DNA of 58,170 nt from Verrucomicrobiia bacterium (GCA_030430255.1 JAUIGD010000003.1:1-58170); one strand, 5' to 3'. Shown: positions 10,670 to 19,294, numbered from the stretch's first letter. The notes: generated by a model not told the origin, from the sequence alone. A program made the numbers and translations.

Positions 10670-11861
10670 CGCCAGCGAAGGGGTCGCCATCATCGGTGCC
10701 TGCGTCGCCGCCGCCAAACGGATCGGTCCCGGCCGCGCCACCGAAGGGGTTCCCCCCGGGGCTGCCGCTGCCGCCATCGAACCCGCCGCCGGCATCGGGT
10801 GGGCTCGCGAAGGGGTCATCGTCGGTGGGGGGGCTGGGGGCAAAAGGGTCGCCGCCCGAGCCGCCGAACGGGTTGAAGGGATCGGCAGGTGCGCCACCAC
10901 CATAGCCGGGGTAGCCGCCGGCGCCAGAGCGGCGGAACGCGGCTCCCGAGGCTCCGCCCATCGAGAACCCCGGCGTGGGCGGGCGCTCGAAAATCCCCAA
11001 CTCCTCGGCCCGCATCTGCATCGACAGTTGCTGGTAGGAGCGGATCTGCGATTCGATCAGGCTCTTGTTGCCCTCCAGGAGGCGCAGATCCATTTTCATC
11101 TCGGAGCGCACCTCTTGCGGTAGGGACTCATCTTGGAGCGCTTTTTCGATCTCTGCGGCGTTCCGGGTGAGCTGAAGAAACTCCTGCTTCAGCATCTCCT
11201 GTTCTTCCCTGACAATTTGACGCTTCTTCGCCCGCTCCTCCGATTCGTCCACTGGCTGTTCCGCCAGGACTTGGAAGACCCGGGCGACCACCGCATGTTG
11301 CGCCTCCGTCAACGAAGCCATCAGGATGCGCGTTTCATCGTGCAACACGAACCTGGGCACCTCTCCGCCGCCGGCGACGACGAAGGCCTGCTCGAGGAGC
11401 GCGACGATGTCCTCGATGTCGCGGCCGGCGAGGATCTGGTCGGCCGGGAAGACGGCGAGCTGCGTCGGCGGCGCCGGCCGTTCCCTCTTCTGGAGCATAA
11501 AGTGGTTGGCGTTGCGGGCGACCACTTCGATCCCGTCCTCGCCGTCGAGGAACAGCATGGCGTCGGTGATCGGTACCTCGTTGAGCACCACCCGCATGTC
11601 GAGCGGCGTCTCGCGCACCCCCGGGCCGATCATCAGCGAGTACTTCGGTTCTGGGTTGGCGGCCTCCAAGGCATCCAGAAACTCGCCGACCGTCTCCCCT
11701 TCGAAGTCGACCGAGACGCGGGCCGGCACGGGGGCGGCGCCGGGGCCGCCGCGGGAGAACTGGGCGGCTGCGGTCGCATTGGAGCCGGCGAGGGCCGCGG
11801 CGAGGAAGATGGCGGCGGCCCCGGGAGGCCGCTGGGCGGGGAAGGATCGCTCTCGTGTCAT
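10653..11861 (-). CDS. Exported secretin N-domain-like protein with DPF-rich tail
   Basis: 402 residues. A signal peptide (AAAIFLAAALAGSNATAAA) is followed by an N0/STN-like domain at about 45-125 (MRVVLNEVPITDAMLFLDGEDGIEVVARN) and an N1-like domain at about 135-200 (DIEDIVALLEQAF, ASLTEAQHAVVARVFQVLA). Residues 205-285 are a charged coiled coil. The last 100 residues are Gly/Pro/Asp-rich with repeated DPF/NPF units (DPFNPF, DPFAP, DPFAS, NPFGG, DPFGG, DPFAG). There is no secretin barrel, so it may be an accessory to a secretin or a sensor feeding the adjacent ECF sigma factor. First gene of the sigma operon. Confidence 0.8.
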   Translation of the reverse strand: MTRERSFPAQRPPGAAAIFLAAALAGSNATAAAQFSRGGPGAAPVPARVSVDFEGETVGEFLDALEAANPEPKYSLMIGPGVRETPLDMRVVLNEVPITDAMLFLDGEDGIEVVARNANHFMLQKRERPAPPTQLAVFPADQILAGRDIEDIVALLEQAFVVAGGGEVPRFVLHDETRILMASLTEAQHAVVARVFQVLAEQPVDESEERAKKRQIVREEQEMLKQEFLQLTRNAAEIEKALQDESLPQEVRSEMKMDLRLLEGNKSLIESQIRSYQQLSMQMRAEELGIFERPPTPGFSMGGASGAAFRRSGAGGYPGYGGGAPADPFNPFGGSGGDPFAPSPPTDDDPFASPPDAGGGFDGGSGSPGGNPFGGAAGTDPFGGGDAGTDDGDPFAGGGGNL

Positions 11862-11918
11862 GCACGGGACACGACGCCCGCGCGGATATCCCTCAGAAAT
11901 AATTTTGGGGGCTGTAGG

Positions 11919-11984
11919 CGTCGCTCGACACCCCGATGTCGAGTCCGGTCGGCGCCGGTCTCGACTTTGGAAAGTCGAGCGACG
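11919..11984. repeat. nested inverted repeats downstream of the cytochrome/monooxygenase-like gene
   Basis: CGTCGCTCGAC (11919-11929) pairs exactly with GTCGAGCGACG (11974-11984). Inside are two smaller palindromes, 11924-11943 and 11960-11979 (CTCGACTTT/AAAGTCGAG). It starts a few bases after the stop of the minus-strand gene, so it could end or stabilise that transcript; no T-run follows. Confidence 0.55.
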
Positions 11985-11987
11985 GTC

Positions 11988-13793
11988 TCACCCCCGCGCC
12001 GCCGCCAGCAGCTCCTGCCACTTCGGGTTCTCGGGGTCGATGGCTGCCGCCTTGGCGAGCGCCTCGGCGGCGAGGCGCTTGTTGCCGAGGCGCAGGTAGA
12101 CGAGGCCGAGGTTCCCCTGCGCCGACGAACTCTCGGGGTTGGCGGCGACGGCCTGCTCGAAGCGCCGCTGCGCGCCGCCGAGGTCGCCCGCGCGCAGCGC
12201 GAGCATGCCCAAGCCGTTGAGGGCGGCGAAGTGCTCGGGCTCGCGGGCGACGGCGGCGAGGAACCTCCCGCGCGCCGCCGCCGGGTCGGTGTCCGCCTGC
12301 AGGCGGCCGGCGATGTAGTGCGGTTCGGCGGCGTCCGGGTCGAGGGCGATCGCGGCCGCGAGGTGCGCTTCCGCGCCCGCGGCGTCGCCGAGGACGAGCG
12401 CCGCCTTGGCCAGCTCGGTGCGCAGCTCGGCGGTATCTCCATCGCTTTGCAAGCGCCCCAGCAGCTGGCGCTGCCGCTTCCTCATCTGGTAGACCGCGTA
12501 GTGGTTGTTGAGCGCCTCGGTCTCGGCGGGCGAGGCGGTCAGCACCTGCACCCACAGCTCGGCCATCTCGTCGGTAGTGTTCTGGCCCCAGGTCACGCGC
12601 TGCGGGGGGTCGTGCGGGTTGAGCGGGTTGGCGGCGCTGTTGTCGAAGCTGAACTCCTGGTACAAAACGCTGCCGGCCGGGAGGTGGAGCGGGCTGGCGA
12701 GCCGGTAGTCGCCCTGCCAGTTGAAGTCCCAGCGGTCGATGCGGACGAGCCACTCCTTGCGCCCGTCCGGGAGCACCGCGTAGCCGTGCAGCTGCTTGCC
12801 GAGGTAGTGGGCGTGCGGGATCACCGCCAAGACGTCGACGGCCACGGGCAGCGTGTACTTCGTCCCGACCCGGTAGTCGCGCTCGCCGGGCGGGATATCG
12901 ATGTTGTCGGTGGTGAGGACGATCTTGTAGGGGATCCGCTCCGGCGGCTGGTCGGTGAAGAACAGGCCGACCGAGGGCCGCACCCGCGCCGGCTTGCCGA
13001 GCGTCTGCATGTGCAGCTGCACGACGAGGTCGGCGCCCGCCGGCAGGCGCCAGGACATGCCGTCGGGGACGAAGGACGGGACCTTGCCCGGCTGCCAGCT
13101 GACGAAGTGTCCGCCCGGGCTCTGGGCGGCGTCGCCGGCGCTCATGCCGCCGTAGCCGGGGCCGGGGTCGGCGGCGTCGCGCTCCCGCGAGGCGCGCTCG
13201 ACGTCCATCAGCACGAAGGCGTGGTGGACGGCCTTCGGGTGGCCGGGGCGGAACTCCATGCCGCGCACGAACCGTGGTTCCGCGAGGCCGGTGGGGATGA
13301 CGAAGTTGCGGTAGATGTCGGCGCCGTCGGCGGGCAGCTCGTAGGCCTCGGGCAGCTCGACGACGAGGTCTGGCTCGCCGAGCTGCCAGCCCTCCGCGAA
13401 CGCCGGCGGCGCGGGCGGCTCGCCGTCGCCGCGCGGGGCGCCGGCCTCGTGCCAACGGTGGAGGAGCTCGATCTGTTCGTCGCTCAGGCGCCGCTCGCCG
13501 ACGTAGCGCCGGTAGTTGGTGTCGGGGAGGAACGGCGGCATGTAGCGCGTGCCGGTGACCTCGACGATCTGCCGCGCACGCTTCGCCGCGTCCTCGTAGG
13601 TGAGCAGGTCGAAGGGCGCCGACTCGCCCGGGCGGTGGCACGCGGCGCAGTTCTCGTGCAGGATCGCCGCGATCTGCCCGGTGTAGGTGGGCGGTTCGAA
13701 GAGCGATCCATCGGGGTCGCCGCCGTCGCCGCAGGCGGCGAGGAGCAACGGCAGCGCGGCGGCCGCGATGGCGTTGCGGCGCAGATCACTCAT
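11988..13793 (-). CDS. Lipoprotein: cytochrome c - copper type II monooxygenase-like - TPR fusion
   Basis: 601 residues. Lipobox LLLAAC puts Cys21 at the mature N-terminus. A cytochrome c-type haem site CAACH is at 49-53, with Met85 (RYMPPF) a likely axial ligand. Residues about 140-420 resemble the copper type II ascorbate-dependent monooxygenase (PHM) fold: His pair 190-191, His261 (VQLHMQ), His-x-His 327-329 (PHAHYLG) and Met410 (TTDEM) fit the CuH and CuM ligand sets. TPR repeats fill about 440-601. The start overlaps the upstream stop by 8 nt (ATGAGTGA), so it is coupled to the ASPIC/thioredoxin gene. Known architecture in PVC genomes; the substrate is unknown. The haem domain may feed electrons to copper (inference). 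Confidence 0.88.
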   Translation of the reverse strand: MSDLRRNAIAAAALPLLLAACGDGGDPDGSLFEPPTYTGQIAAILHENCAACHRPGESAPFDLLTYEDAAKRARQIVEVTGTRYMPPFLPDTNYRRYVGERRLSDEQIELLHRWHEAGAPRGDGEPPAPPAFAEGWQLGEPDLVVELPEAYELPADGADIYRNFVIPTGLAEPRFVRGMEFRPGHPKAVHHAFVLMDVERASRERDAADPGPGYGGMSAGDAAQSPGGHFVSWQPGKVPSFVPDGMSWRLPAGADLVVQLHMQTLGKPARVRPSVGLFFTDQPPERIPYKIVLTTDNIDIPPGERDYRVGTKYTLPVAVDVLAVIPHAHYLGKQLHGYAVLPDGRKEWLVRIDRWDFNWQGDYRLASPLHLPAGSVLYQEFSFDNSAANPLNPHDPPQRVTWGQNTTDEMAELWVQVLTASPAETEALNNHYAVYQMRKRQRQLLGRLQSDGDTAELRTELAKAALVLGDAAGAEAHLAAAIALDPDAAEPHYIAGRLQADTDPAAARGRFLAAVAREPEHFAALNGLGMLALRAGDLGGAQRRFEQAVAANPESSSAQGNLGLVYLRLGNKRLAAEALAKAAAIDPENPKWQELLAAARG

Positions 13794-15894
13794 CGGCCCC
13801 CCCGGGTTCGGTCCCGGCGAGCGCGGGGTCGCGGTGCGGCTCGCCGCGTTTCGCCGCGGCGAGGCGTTCGGCCAACCGCTCGGATAGCTCCCCTTTTCCT
13901 TCCGCCTCGGCGAGGGCGATCGCCTTCTCGAGGGTCGCCGCGGCGGCGGCGAAGTCGCCTGCTTCCGCCTGGGCGGCGGCCAGCGTGCTGAGGATCGGCG
14001 GCACCTCGCCGCCGGTGGCCGCGTCGGCGATCCCGGCGAAACGCAGCGCCGCGGCACCGTCGCGGACGTCCGCGTGGGGGTGGGTCGCGAGGATCCAGGC
14101 GAGGTTGTTGGCGGGCAAAGGCCAACCCGGGCGGCCCTCGAGTGCCGCCCGGTAGTGTGGCGCCGCCTCCGCCGCGCGGCCGCTGTCGCGCAGCAGGTTG
14201 GCGAGCATGTTGTGGGTCTCCGGGTGGTCGCGCAGGGCGAGGGATCTCCCGTACAGCTCCACCGCCTCGTCGCGTTGGCCGAGCTTCGCCCGCAGCAGCG
14301 CGAGCTGGGCGAGGTTCTCGAAATCGTCCGGGCGGTCGGCGAGCAGGGCCTCCACCTGTCCGGCGGCGAGCTCGTGATCGCCCAGGTCCATGTAGCAGCG
14401 CATCAGCTCGTGGCGCAGGTCGCGGTTGTTCGGGAACAGCGCCAGCGCCGAAAGGTAGTGCGCCACGGCCTCGGCCTTGTCGCCGGCGTCGTAGGCGAGC
14501 GCGCCGAGGAAGCTGTGGCATTCGTTGAGCTCGCGCAGGCGCGTGTCCTCGGCGACGCCGTCGCCCGCGGCGCCCGGCCCCGCGTAGCGCGGCAATATCT
14601 GGCGGAGGTAGGTGCGGGCCTCGGCGTCGAGTCCGTGCTCGACGAGGCGGATGGCGATGCTCCGCGGCATGGTGCCCGGCGGGCGCTCCAGCCACTGGCC
14701 GCCGTAGGGCAAGGCGCGCGCGACCACGGCCTCGCGGTCTTCGCCGCCCCCCGCCACCGCGAGGTCGGCGACGAGCACCTCCGGCGAGACATTGCCCTTG
14801 TAGATGGCGACGAGATCGCCCGCCGCGTCGATCAGGAACGCGCTCGGCAGCGGTAGGTCCTCCTGGCGCCCGACGTAGGCCTTCTGGATGATGTTGAGGT
14901 GCTCGATCAGGTGGGCGTCGGCGACGGCGGTCTCCCAAGGGTAGCCGCGCTCGGCGGCGGCGGCGGCGGCCCTGGCGAGGTCGGCGGCGCGGTCGTCGGT
15001 CGGCTCGTCGACGCAGACCGGCAGCACCTTCGCGCCGGTCGCCTCGATCGCCTCGGCGGCGGCCTTCCACTCCTCCATCTCGGCGGCGCAGTTCGGGCAC
15101 CAGGTCGCCCACAGCTGGACGACGAGCGGCGCGCCGCGGAAGCTGCTCAACTCCATCTCGCCGCCGGCGCCGACCGCGGCCAGCGTGTCCGGCATCGGTG
15201 GCCGCAGGACCGGCAAGACGCGCGCCGGGCCGCCGTCGTCGGGGGCCTCGACGGGCGGTGATTCGAACATCGCGGCGGAGTCGAACCGTGGCGGCTCCCA
15301 CCCGCGCGCGGCGCCGGCGCCCTGTTCGAGGTGGTAGAAGCCGCCGGCCGCCGCGCCGGTGAAGCGCTCGGCGCTGCCGCCCGGCCAGCGGACCTCGACC
15401 GCCGCCACCGAGCCGCCGGCCGGCACCCCGAAGTGCAGCCATTTGCTCGACTGCGAGAGGTAGCCGCTGCCGGCGTAGAGCGTGCGTGCCAGCTTCGCGC
15501 CGTCCGCCAGCTCGACGGTGACGCGCGCGCCGACGCCGTCGCGGTTCGCGTCGGCGCCGACCAGCCGCAGGGCGACGAAGCCGTTGCCCGACCCGTAGCG
15601 GTTGTGCAGGAAGCGCACGCGCGGGCCGGTGCGGTTGGTGAGCCAGAAGTCGACGCGGCCGTCGTAGTCCCAGTCCGCCAGCGCCAGCCCGCGGCCGTCG
15701 TCGACCAAATCGAGGCCCGCGGCGCCGGAGACGGTGGCGAAGCGCGCGCCGCCGCCGAGGTTGAGGAAGGCGCAGTGGCGCTCGCCGCCGCTGAAGGACT
15801 TGCCCTGGCGGATCAGCTTGTTGGTCGCCGCCCAGCCGACGTCGTACTGGCGCACCTCGTCGCTGGTGGAGTCTTCGGTGGGGGAGAGCGACAC
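13786..15894 (-). CDS. ASPIC/UnbV - thioredoxin-like - TPR region (3' part of a UGA-split protein)
   Basis: Reads as the C-terminal half of the protein whose N-terminal half ends at 15916; both lie in the same frame with one UGA between. Visible order: an FG-GAP-like stretch (ALADWDYDGRVDFWLTNR), an ASPIC/UnbV domain (GVGARVTVELADGAKL.., EVRWPGG), an AhpC/TSA or TlpA-like thioredoxin fold with WATWCPNCAAEM (CxxC), then TPR repeats to the end. Taken alone it would start at the GTG 15894 in mid-domain, with no signal peptide, although ASPIC proteins act outside the cytoplasm. That argues for readthrough, a nonsense mutation or a sequence error. The stop overlaps the cytochrome/monooxygenase-like gene. 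Confidence 0.85.
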   Translation of the reverse strand: MSLSPTEDSTSDEVRQYDVGWAATNKLIRQGKSFSGGERHCAFLNLGGGARFATVSGAAGLDLVDDGRGLALADWDYDGRVDFWLTNRTGPRVRFLHNRYGSGNGFVALRLVGADANRDGVGARVTVELADGAKLARTLYAGSGYLSQSSKWLHFGVPAGGSVAAVEVRWPGGSAERFTGAAAGGFYHLEQGAGAARGWEPPRFDSAAMFESPPVEAPDDGGPARVLPVLRPPMPDTLAAVGAGGEMELSSFRGAPLVVQLWATWCPNCAAEMEEWKAAAEAIEATGAKVLPVCVDEPTDDRAADLARAAAAAAERGYPWETAVADAHLIEHLNIIQKAYVGRQEDLPLPSAFLIDAAGDLVAIYKGNVSPEVLVADLAVAGGGEDREAVVARALPYGGQWLERPPGTMPRSIAIRLVEHGLDAEARTYLRQILPRYAGPGAAGDGVAEDTRLRELNECHSFLGALAYDAGDKAEAVAHYLSALALFPNNRDLRHELMRCYMDLGDHELAAGQVEALLADRPDDFENLAQLALLRAKLGQRDEAVELYGRSLALRDHPETHNMLANLLRDSGRAAEAAPHYRAALEGRPGWPLPANNLAWILATHPHADVRDGAAALRFAGIADAATGGEVPPILSTLAAAQAEAGDFAAAAATLEKAIALAEAEGKGELSERLAERLAAAKRGEPHRDPALAGTEPGGADE

Positions 15895-15918
15895 GACCTG
15901 CCGCCAGAAGAAGCTTCA
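15873..15918 (-). promoter_or_regulatory. In-frame UGA with a SECIS-like hairpin (candidate selenocysteine site)
   Basis: The codons read GAC TTG TGA AGC TTC TTC TGG. After UGA, 17 nt lead to a loop GGUCG closed by the stem GCGGCA/UGUCGC (15904-15899 with 15893-15888; five Watson-Crick pairs and one G-U). A lower stem CUUC (15913-15910) can pair with GAAG (15876-15873). In E. coli fdhF the spacing is 18 nt and the loop is GGUC. This fits the general bacterial SECIS description (G in the first loop positions, loop 16-37 nt from UGA). Short hairpins are common in GC-rich DNA, so this is a candidate only. Confidence 0.45.
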
Positions 15919-17856
15919 CAAGTCGCCGCTGTCGGGCGTGGTGAAGAAGCCGTTGGCGACGTAGAGGTCCTGGCGCCCGTCGTTGTTGAAGTCGGTGAAG
16001 TGGGAGCCCCAGGCCCAGCGCCCGAGCGTGACGCCGCAGGCCTCGCTGACGTCTTCGAAGGTGCCGTCGCCGCGGTTGCGGTAGAGGGTGTTGCCGCGCG
16101 CGTGGCGGCGCATGGCGGCGCGGTCGGCGGCGTCGGCGCCGGCTTTGAACTGCCCCTGGCCGGTGACCCGGTTGCCGGCGGCGGAGAACATGTTGCTGGT
16201 GTAGAGGTCGACCAGCCCGTCGCCGTCGTAGTCGCCCCACGACACCGACATGCCCGCGGCGATGTCCTCGACGCCCGCCTCGGGCCCGACCTCGACGAAC
16301 TGCCGGGCGCCGTCTTTGTCGCCATCGTTTCGATAGAGGTTGTTGCGCCCGAAGTCGTTGGCGACGTAGAGGTCGGGGTCGCCGTCGTCGTCGTAGTCCT
16401 CCCAGGACGCGGCGAAGCTGAAGCGGTGGTTCTTGGTGTTGAGGCCGACGCGCCCGGTGACGTCCTCGAAGCGGAAGCCGCCGCCGTTCTCGAGGAAGAA
16501 GTTGCGTGCGCCGTTCTCGGCGTCGTGGTAGGGCACCGGGTTGGCGAAGATGTCGCCGGGCGCGGTCTCGCCGCGCGGGTTGTAGCCGCAGACGTAGACG
16601 TCGAGGTCGCCGTCGAGGTCGTAGTCGGCGGCGGCGATCGACGAGGGCCAGGAGTGGATGTCGATGACGGCGCGGCGCGCGAACTCCGCCCCGCCCGAGT
16701 TCTCGAAGACGACGAGCGAGTAGTTGAGCGTCAGCAGCAGGTCCTGGTCGGCGTCGTTGTCGAGGTCGACGAACAGCGCGCTGCGGGCGTTGTCGAGCCA
16801 GTCCAGCCCGGCCTCGGCGGCGGCGCCGCGCAGGGTGCCGTCGGCCTCGCGCAGGAAGAAGCGCAGCGGCAGGCCCGCCGGCTGGCAGACGAGCAGGTCC
16901 TCGCGGCCGTCGCCGTCGGCGTCGCCGATGGCGAGCCCTTGGTTGCCCTGGTGGATGCCGAAGGAGACGTCGAGGTTGCCGTACCAGTAGTCGGCGCCGT
17001 GGATGAGCTGGTCGGTGAAGGCGGGCTGGTCGCCGAGCAGCGCCTGCGTCGCATCGCGGAACAGCTCCCCGTCCGCGACCACCTCCTCGAAGCGCGAGGA
17101 GCGCAGCTCGACCAGCCGCGGGTGTTTGCGGTCGCCCTCCGGGACCTGCCACCGCGTCTCCCAGATCGCGCTGTGGTTCAGCCGTTCGCCCCCGGTCGCG
17201 CCGTCGCCGACGATCTCCAGCACCGCCTCGGAACCGGCGGTCCCGCCGCCGTCGGGCATCGTCACGCCGACCACTTTGAACTTCACCCGCACCTCGCCGT
17301 CGGCCGCGTAGGCGGCGCGCAGGGCGGCGAGTTCGGTGGCCAGGTCGCGGTCCGGATCGGCGTCCCCCGCGGCCGCTTTCTCGCGCCGCACGCGCAGCGC
17401 GCCGTCGGCGAAGGCCTCCTCCGTCGCCGGGCGCAGCGCGTTGCATTTCGCGCCGGCGTCGGCGAGCGCCGCGAGGAAGGCCTCGTCCTCCCAATCGGCC
17501 TCCTCGAAGGCGTGGGCGAGGGCTTTGAGCCCCTTGTTGATGGCGTCGCCGAGGGCTTCGCTCGTCCACGCGGCGTCGGCGTTCGGGTCGGCGAGGGCGA
17601 AGACGTCCGCCAGCGGCGCCTCGCCGGAGCGATCCTCGAGGGTCGGGATCTTGCGCAACGGTTCGGGTCTCGCGACCCCGGGCTGCCCGCCGGGTGTCTC
17701 TGCGGGTCGTGCGGGCTGCTGCTCTGGCTCCGGTTGCTCCGGTTGCTCCGGCGGCGCGGCGGCCGCGTCGTGGCCGTCCCCTCCCTTCGAGCAGGCGCCG
17801 AACCACAGCGGGCAGGCCAGCGCGAGCAGGGAGCAAATGTGGACGTGGGTTCGCAT
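15916..17856 (-). CDS. FG-GAP/VCBS repeat lipoprotein (5' part of a UGA-split ASPIC protein)
   Basis: 646 residues to the UGA, from the ATG at 17856, which gives a lipoprotein signal (LALACPLWFGAC); a start at 17934 adds a Pro/Arg-rich tail. A helical N-terminal region (about 60-300) is followed by at least six FG-GAP/VCBS calcium-type repeats, e.g. DADGDGREDLLVCQP, DYDLDGDLDVYVCGY, DYDDDGDPDLYVANDF, DFNNDGRQDLYVANGFF. In ASPIC/UnbV (CRTAC1-like) proteins such repeats run straight into a segment like SFFWRQVV, which is what follows the UGA here in the same frame. The readthrough product would be 1356 residues with residue 647 at the UGA. Confidence 0.88.
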   Translation of the reverse strand: MRTHVHICSLLALACPLWFGACSKGGDGHDAAAAPPEQPEQPEPEQQPARPAETPGGQPGVARPEPLRKIPTLEDRSGEAPLADVFALADPNADAAWTSEALGDAINKGLKALAHAFEEADWEDEAFLAALADAGAKCNALRPATEEAFADGALRVRREKAAAGDADPDRDLATELAALRAAYAADGEVRVKFKVVGVTMPDGGGTAGSEAVLEIVGDGATGGERLNHSAIWETRWQVPEGDRKHPRLVELRSSRFEEVVADGELFRDATQALLGDQPAFTDQLIHGADYWYGNLDVSFGIHQGNQGLAIGDADGDGREDLLVCQPAGLPLRFFLREADGTLRGAAAEAGLDWLDNARSALFVDLDNDADQDLLLTLNYSLVVFENSGGAEFARRAVIDIHSWPSSIAAADYDLDGDLDVYVCGYNPRGETAPGDIFANPVPYHDAENGARNFFLENGGGFRFEDVTGRVGLNTKNHRFSFAASWEDYDDDGDPDLYVANDFGRNNLYRNDGDKDGARQFVEVGPEAGVEDIAAGMSVSWGDYDGDGLVDLYTSNMFSAAGNRVTGQGQFKAGADAADRAAMRRHARGNTLYRNRGDGTFEDVSEACGVTLGRWAWGSHFTDFNNDGRQDLYVANGFFTTPDSGDL

Positions 17857-18007
17857 CGGCGAGGGGCGGGGCTGCCGAGACGGCGTCCCGGAGCGGGTGG
17901 GGGGATGGGGTGGGGATCGCTGTTGTTGTCTCAAACCCCGCGGGGAAAATCAACCCGCGATCTTCGCCGCGGTCGGCCTCGCCCGCGGTTGCGGTGGCCG
18001 GGCCCGG

Positions 18008-19294
18008 CTACAGCTTCCACGCGCCGCGCATCGGCCGCACCTCGCGCATGCGGTTCGCCTCGTCGTCGGCGGGGAAGACCTCGGCCCCGGGGTCCCACTC
18101 CAGCTTCACGCCACGGTCGATGGCGATGTTGGCCAGGTGGCAGAGGGTCGCGACGCGGTGGCCGATGTCGACGGGGAAGTAGGGCTCCTCCCGGCTCTTC
18201 ACGCAGTCGAGGAAATTGCGGTGTTCGCCGGCCGGCTCGGTGAACAGCTTGACCTCGTCGTCACCGATCGTGGACTCCAGGATTTCGCTAGAGCTGGCCT
18301 CCACCTCGGCGCGCCAGCCGCGGTTGCCGACCCAGCCCTCGCTGCCGATGAACTTGATGCTCGGGGTGCCGGGCTTGCAGGTCATGACGACCCCGCCGGC
18401 GTAGCGGAAGGTGACGTCGTAGTCCTTCGCCGTGTCGTAGAGCCCGCCCTCCCAGCGCGTGCCGGTGCCCTCCACCTCGACCGGCCCGGAGCGCTCGGTA
18501 TCGTTCGCCCACTGCGCGGTATCGAACAGGTGCGCGCCCCAGTCGGGGATGATGCCGCCGGAGTAGTCGCTGATCCAACGGAAGTTGAAATGGACGCGGT
18601 CTTTGCAGTAGGGCGCCTCGGGCGCCGGCCCGAGCCACATGTCATAGTCGAGGCCTTCCGGCACCGGCTGCGGGGTCGGGTCGCCGGGGCCGCCCGGCTG
18701 TTTGGGCAGGATCACCTCGATGCGCTGCAGCTCGCCGATGCGGCCGTTGCGCACCAGTTCCGCCATGCGGTGGTACTGCGGGACGGCGCGGTCTTCGGTG
18801 CTGGTTTGGAACACGCGGCCGTGCTTGCGCACCTCGTCGATCAGGATCTTGCCCTCGTCGATGGTCAGCGTCGGCTTCTCGCACTGGACGTCTTTGCCGG
18901 CGCGCACCGCCAGCACGCTCATCAGCGTGTGCCAGTGGTCGGGCGTCGAGATCATCACCGCGTCGATGTCGTCGCGGTCGAGCACCTCGCGGAAGTCCTT
19001 GGTGGTCGCGCAGTCCTCGTTGCCGTAAGCGATGTCGACGTTGCGTTTGGCGGTGCGCAGGTGGGAGTCGTCGACGTCACAGACCGCGAGCACGCGGGCG
19101 TCGGGCTGCTTCAGATAGGACGGGAGGTTCCAGCCGTTGCCGTGGCCGCCGACGCCGATGAAGCCGACGGCGATCCGGTTGCTCGGCGCGCCCTCGCCGA
19201 ACAGGTGGGAGGGGAGGAAGGCGGGCGCCGCACCGGCGGCGATCACGGACTGTAGGAAGCGGCGGCGGGGCGTGCGTTCGGCGGGGGGCTTCAT
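18008..19294 (-). CDS. Tat-exported Gfo/Idh/MocA family oxidoreductase
   Basis: 428 residues. Twin-arginine leader RRRFLQSVIAAGAAPAFL, then a Rossmann NAD(P) motif (VGFIGVGGHGNGW), the family lysine motif CEKPTLTIDEG and the C-terminal alpha/beta domain (DWGAHLFDTAQW). In PVC bacteria such exported members are usually tied to breakdown of sugars and polysaccharides by oxidation and reduction; the substrate cannot be read from sequence. About 150 bp separate its stop from the next gene on the same strand. Confidence 0.93.
   Translation of the reverse strand: MKPPAERTPRRRFLQSVIAAGAAPAFLPSHLFGEGAPSNRIAVGFIGVGGHGNGWNLPSYLKQPDARVLAVCDVDDSHLRTAKRNVDIAYGNEDCATTKDFREVLDRDDIDAVMISTPDHWHTLMSVLAVRAGKDVQCEKPTLTIDEGKILIDEVRKHGRVFQTSTEDRAVPQYHRMAELVRNGRIGELQRIEVILPKQPGGPGDPTPQPVPEGLDYDMWLGPAPEAPYCKDRVHFNFRWISDYSGGIIPDWGAHLFDTAQWANDTERSGPVEVEGTGTRWEGGLYDTAKDYDVTFRYAGGVVMTCKPGTPSIKFIGSEGWVGNRGWRAEVEASSSEILESTIGDDEVKLFTEPAGEHRNFLDCVKSREEPYFPVDIGHRVATLCHLANIAIDRGVKLEWDPGAEVFPADDEANRMREVRPMRGAWKL

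Noticed and set aside
10670-10903. Longer N-terminus for the sigma factor
   Set aside because: It would lie wholly in the low-complexity tail of the preceding gene and encodes Ala/Pro-rich noise.
13786-15918. Genome-wide recoding of UGA as a sense codon to explain the split ASPIC protein
   Set aside because: UGA ends many other intact genes here (for example hemL, the sigma factor and ispF) at natural C-termini.
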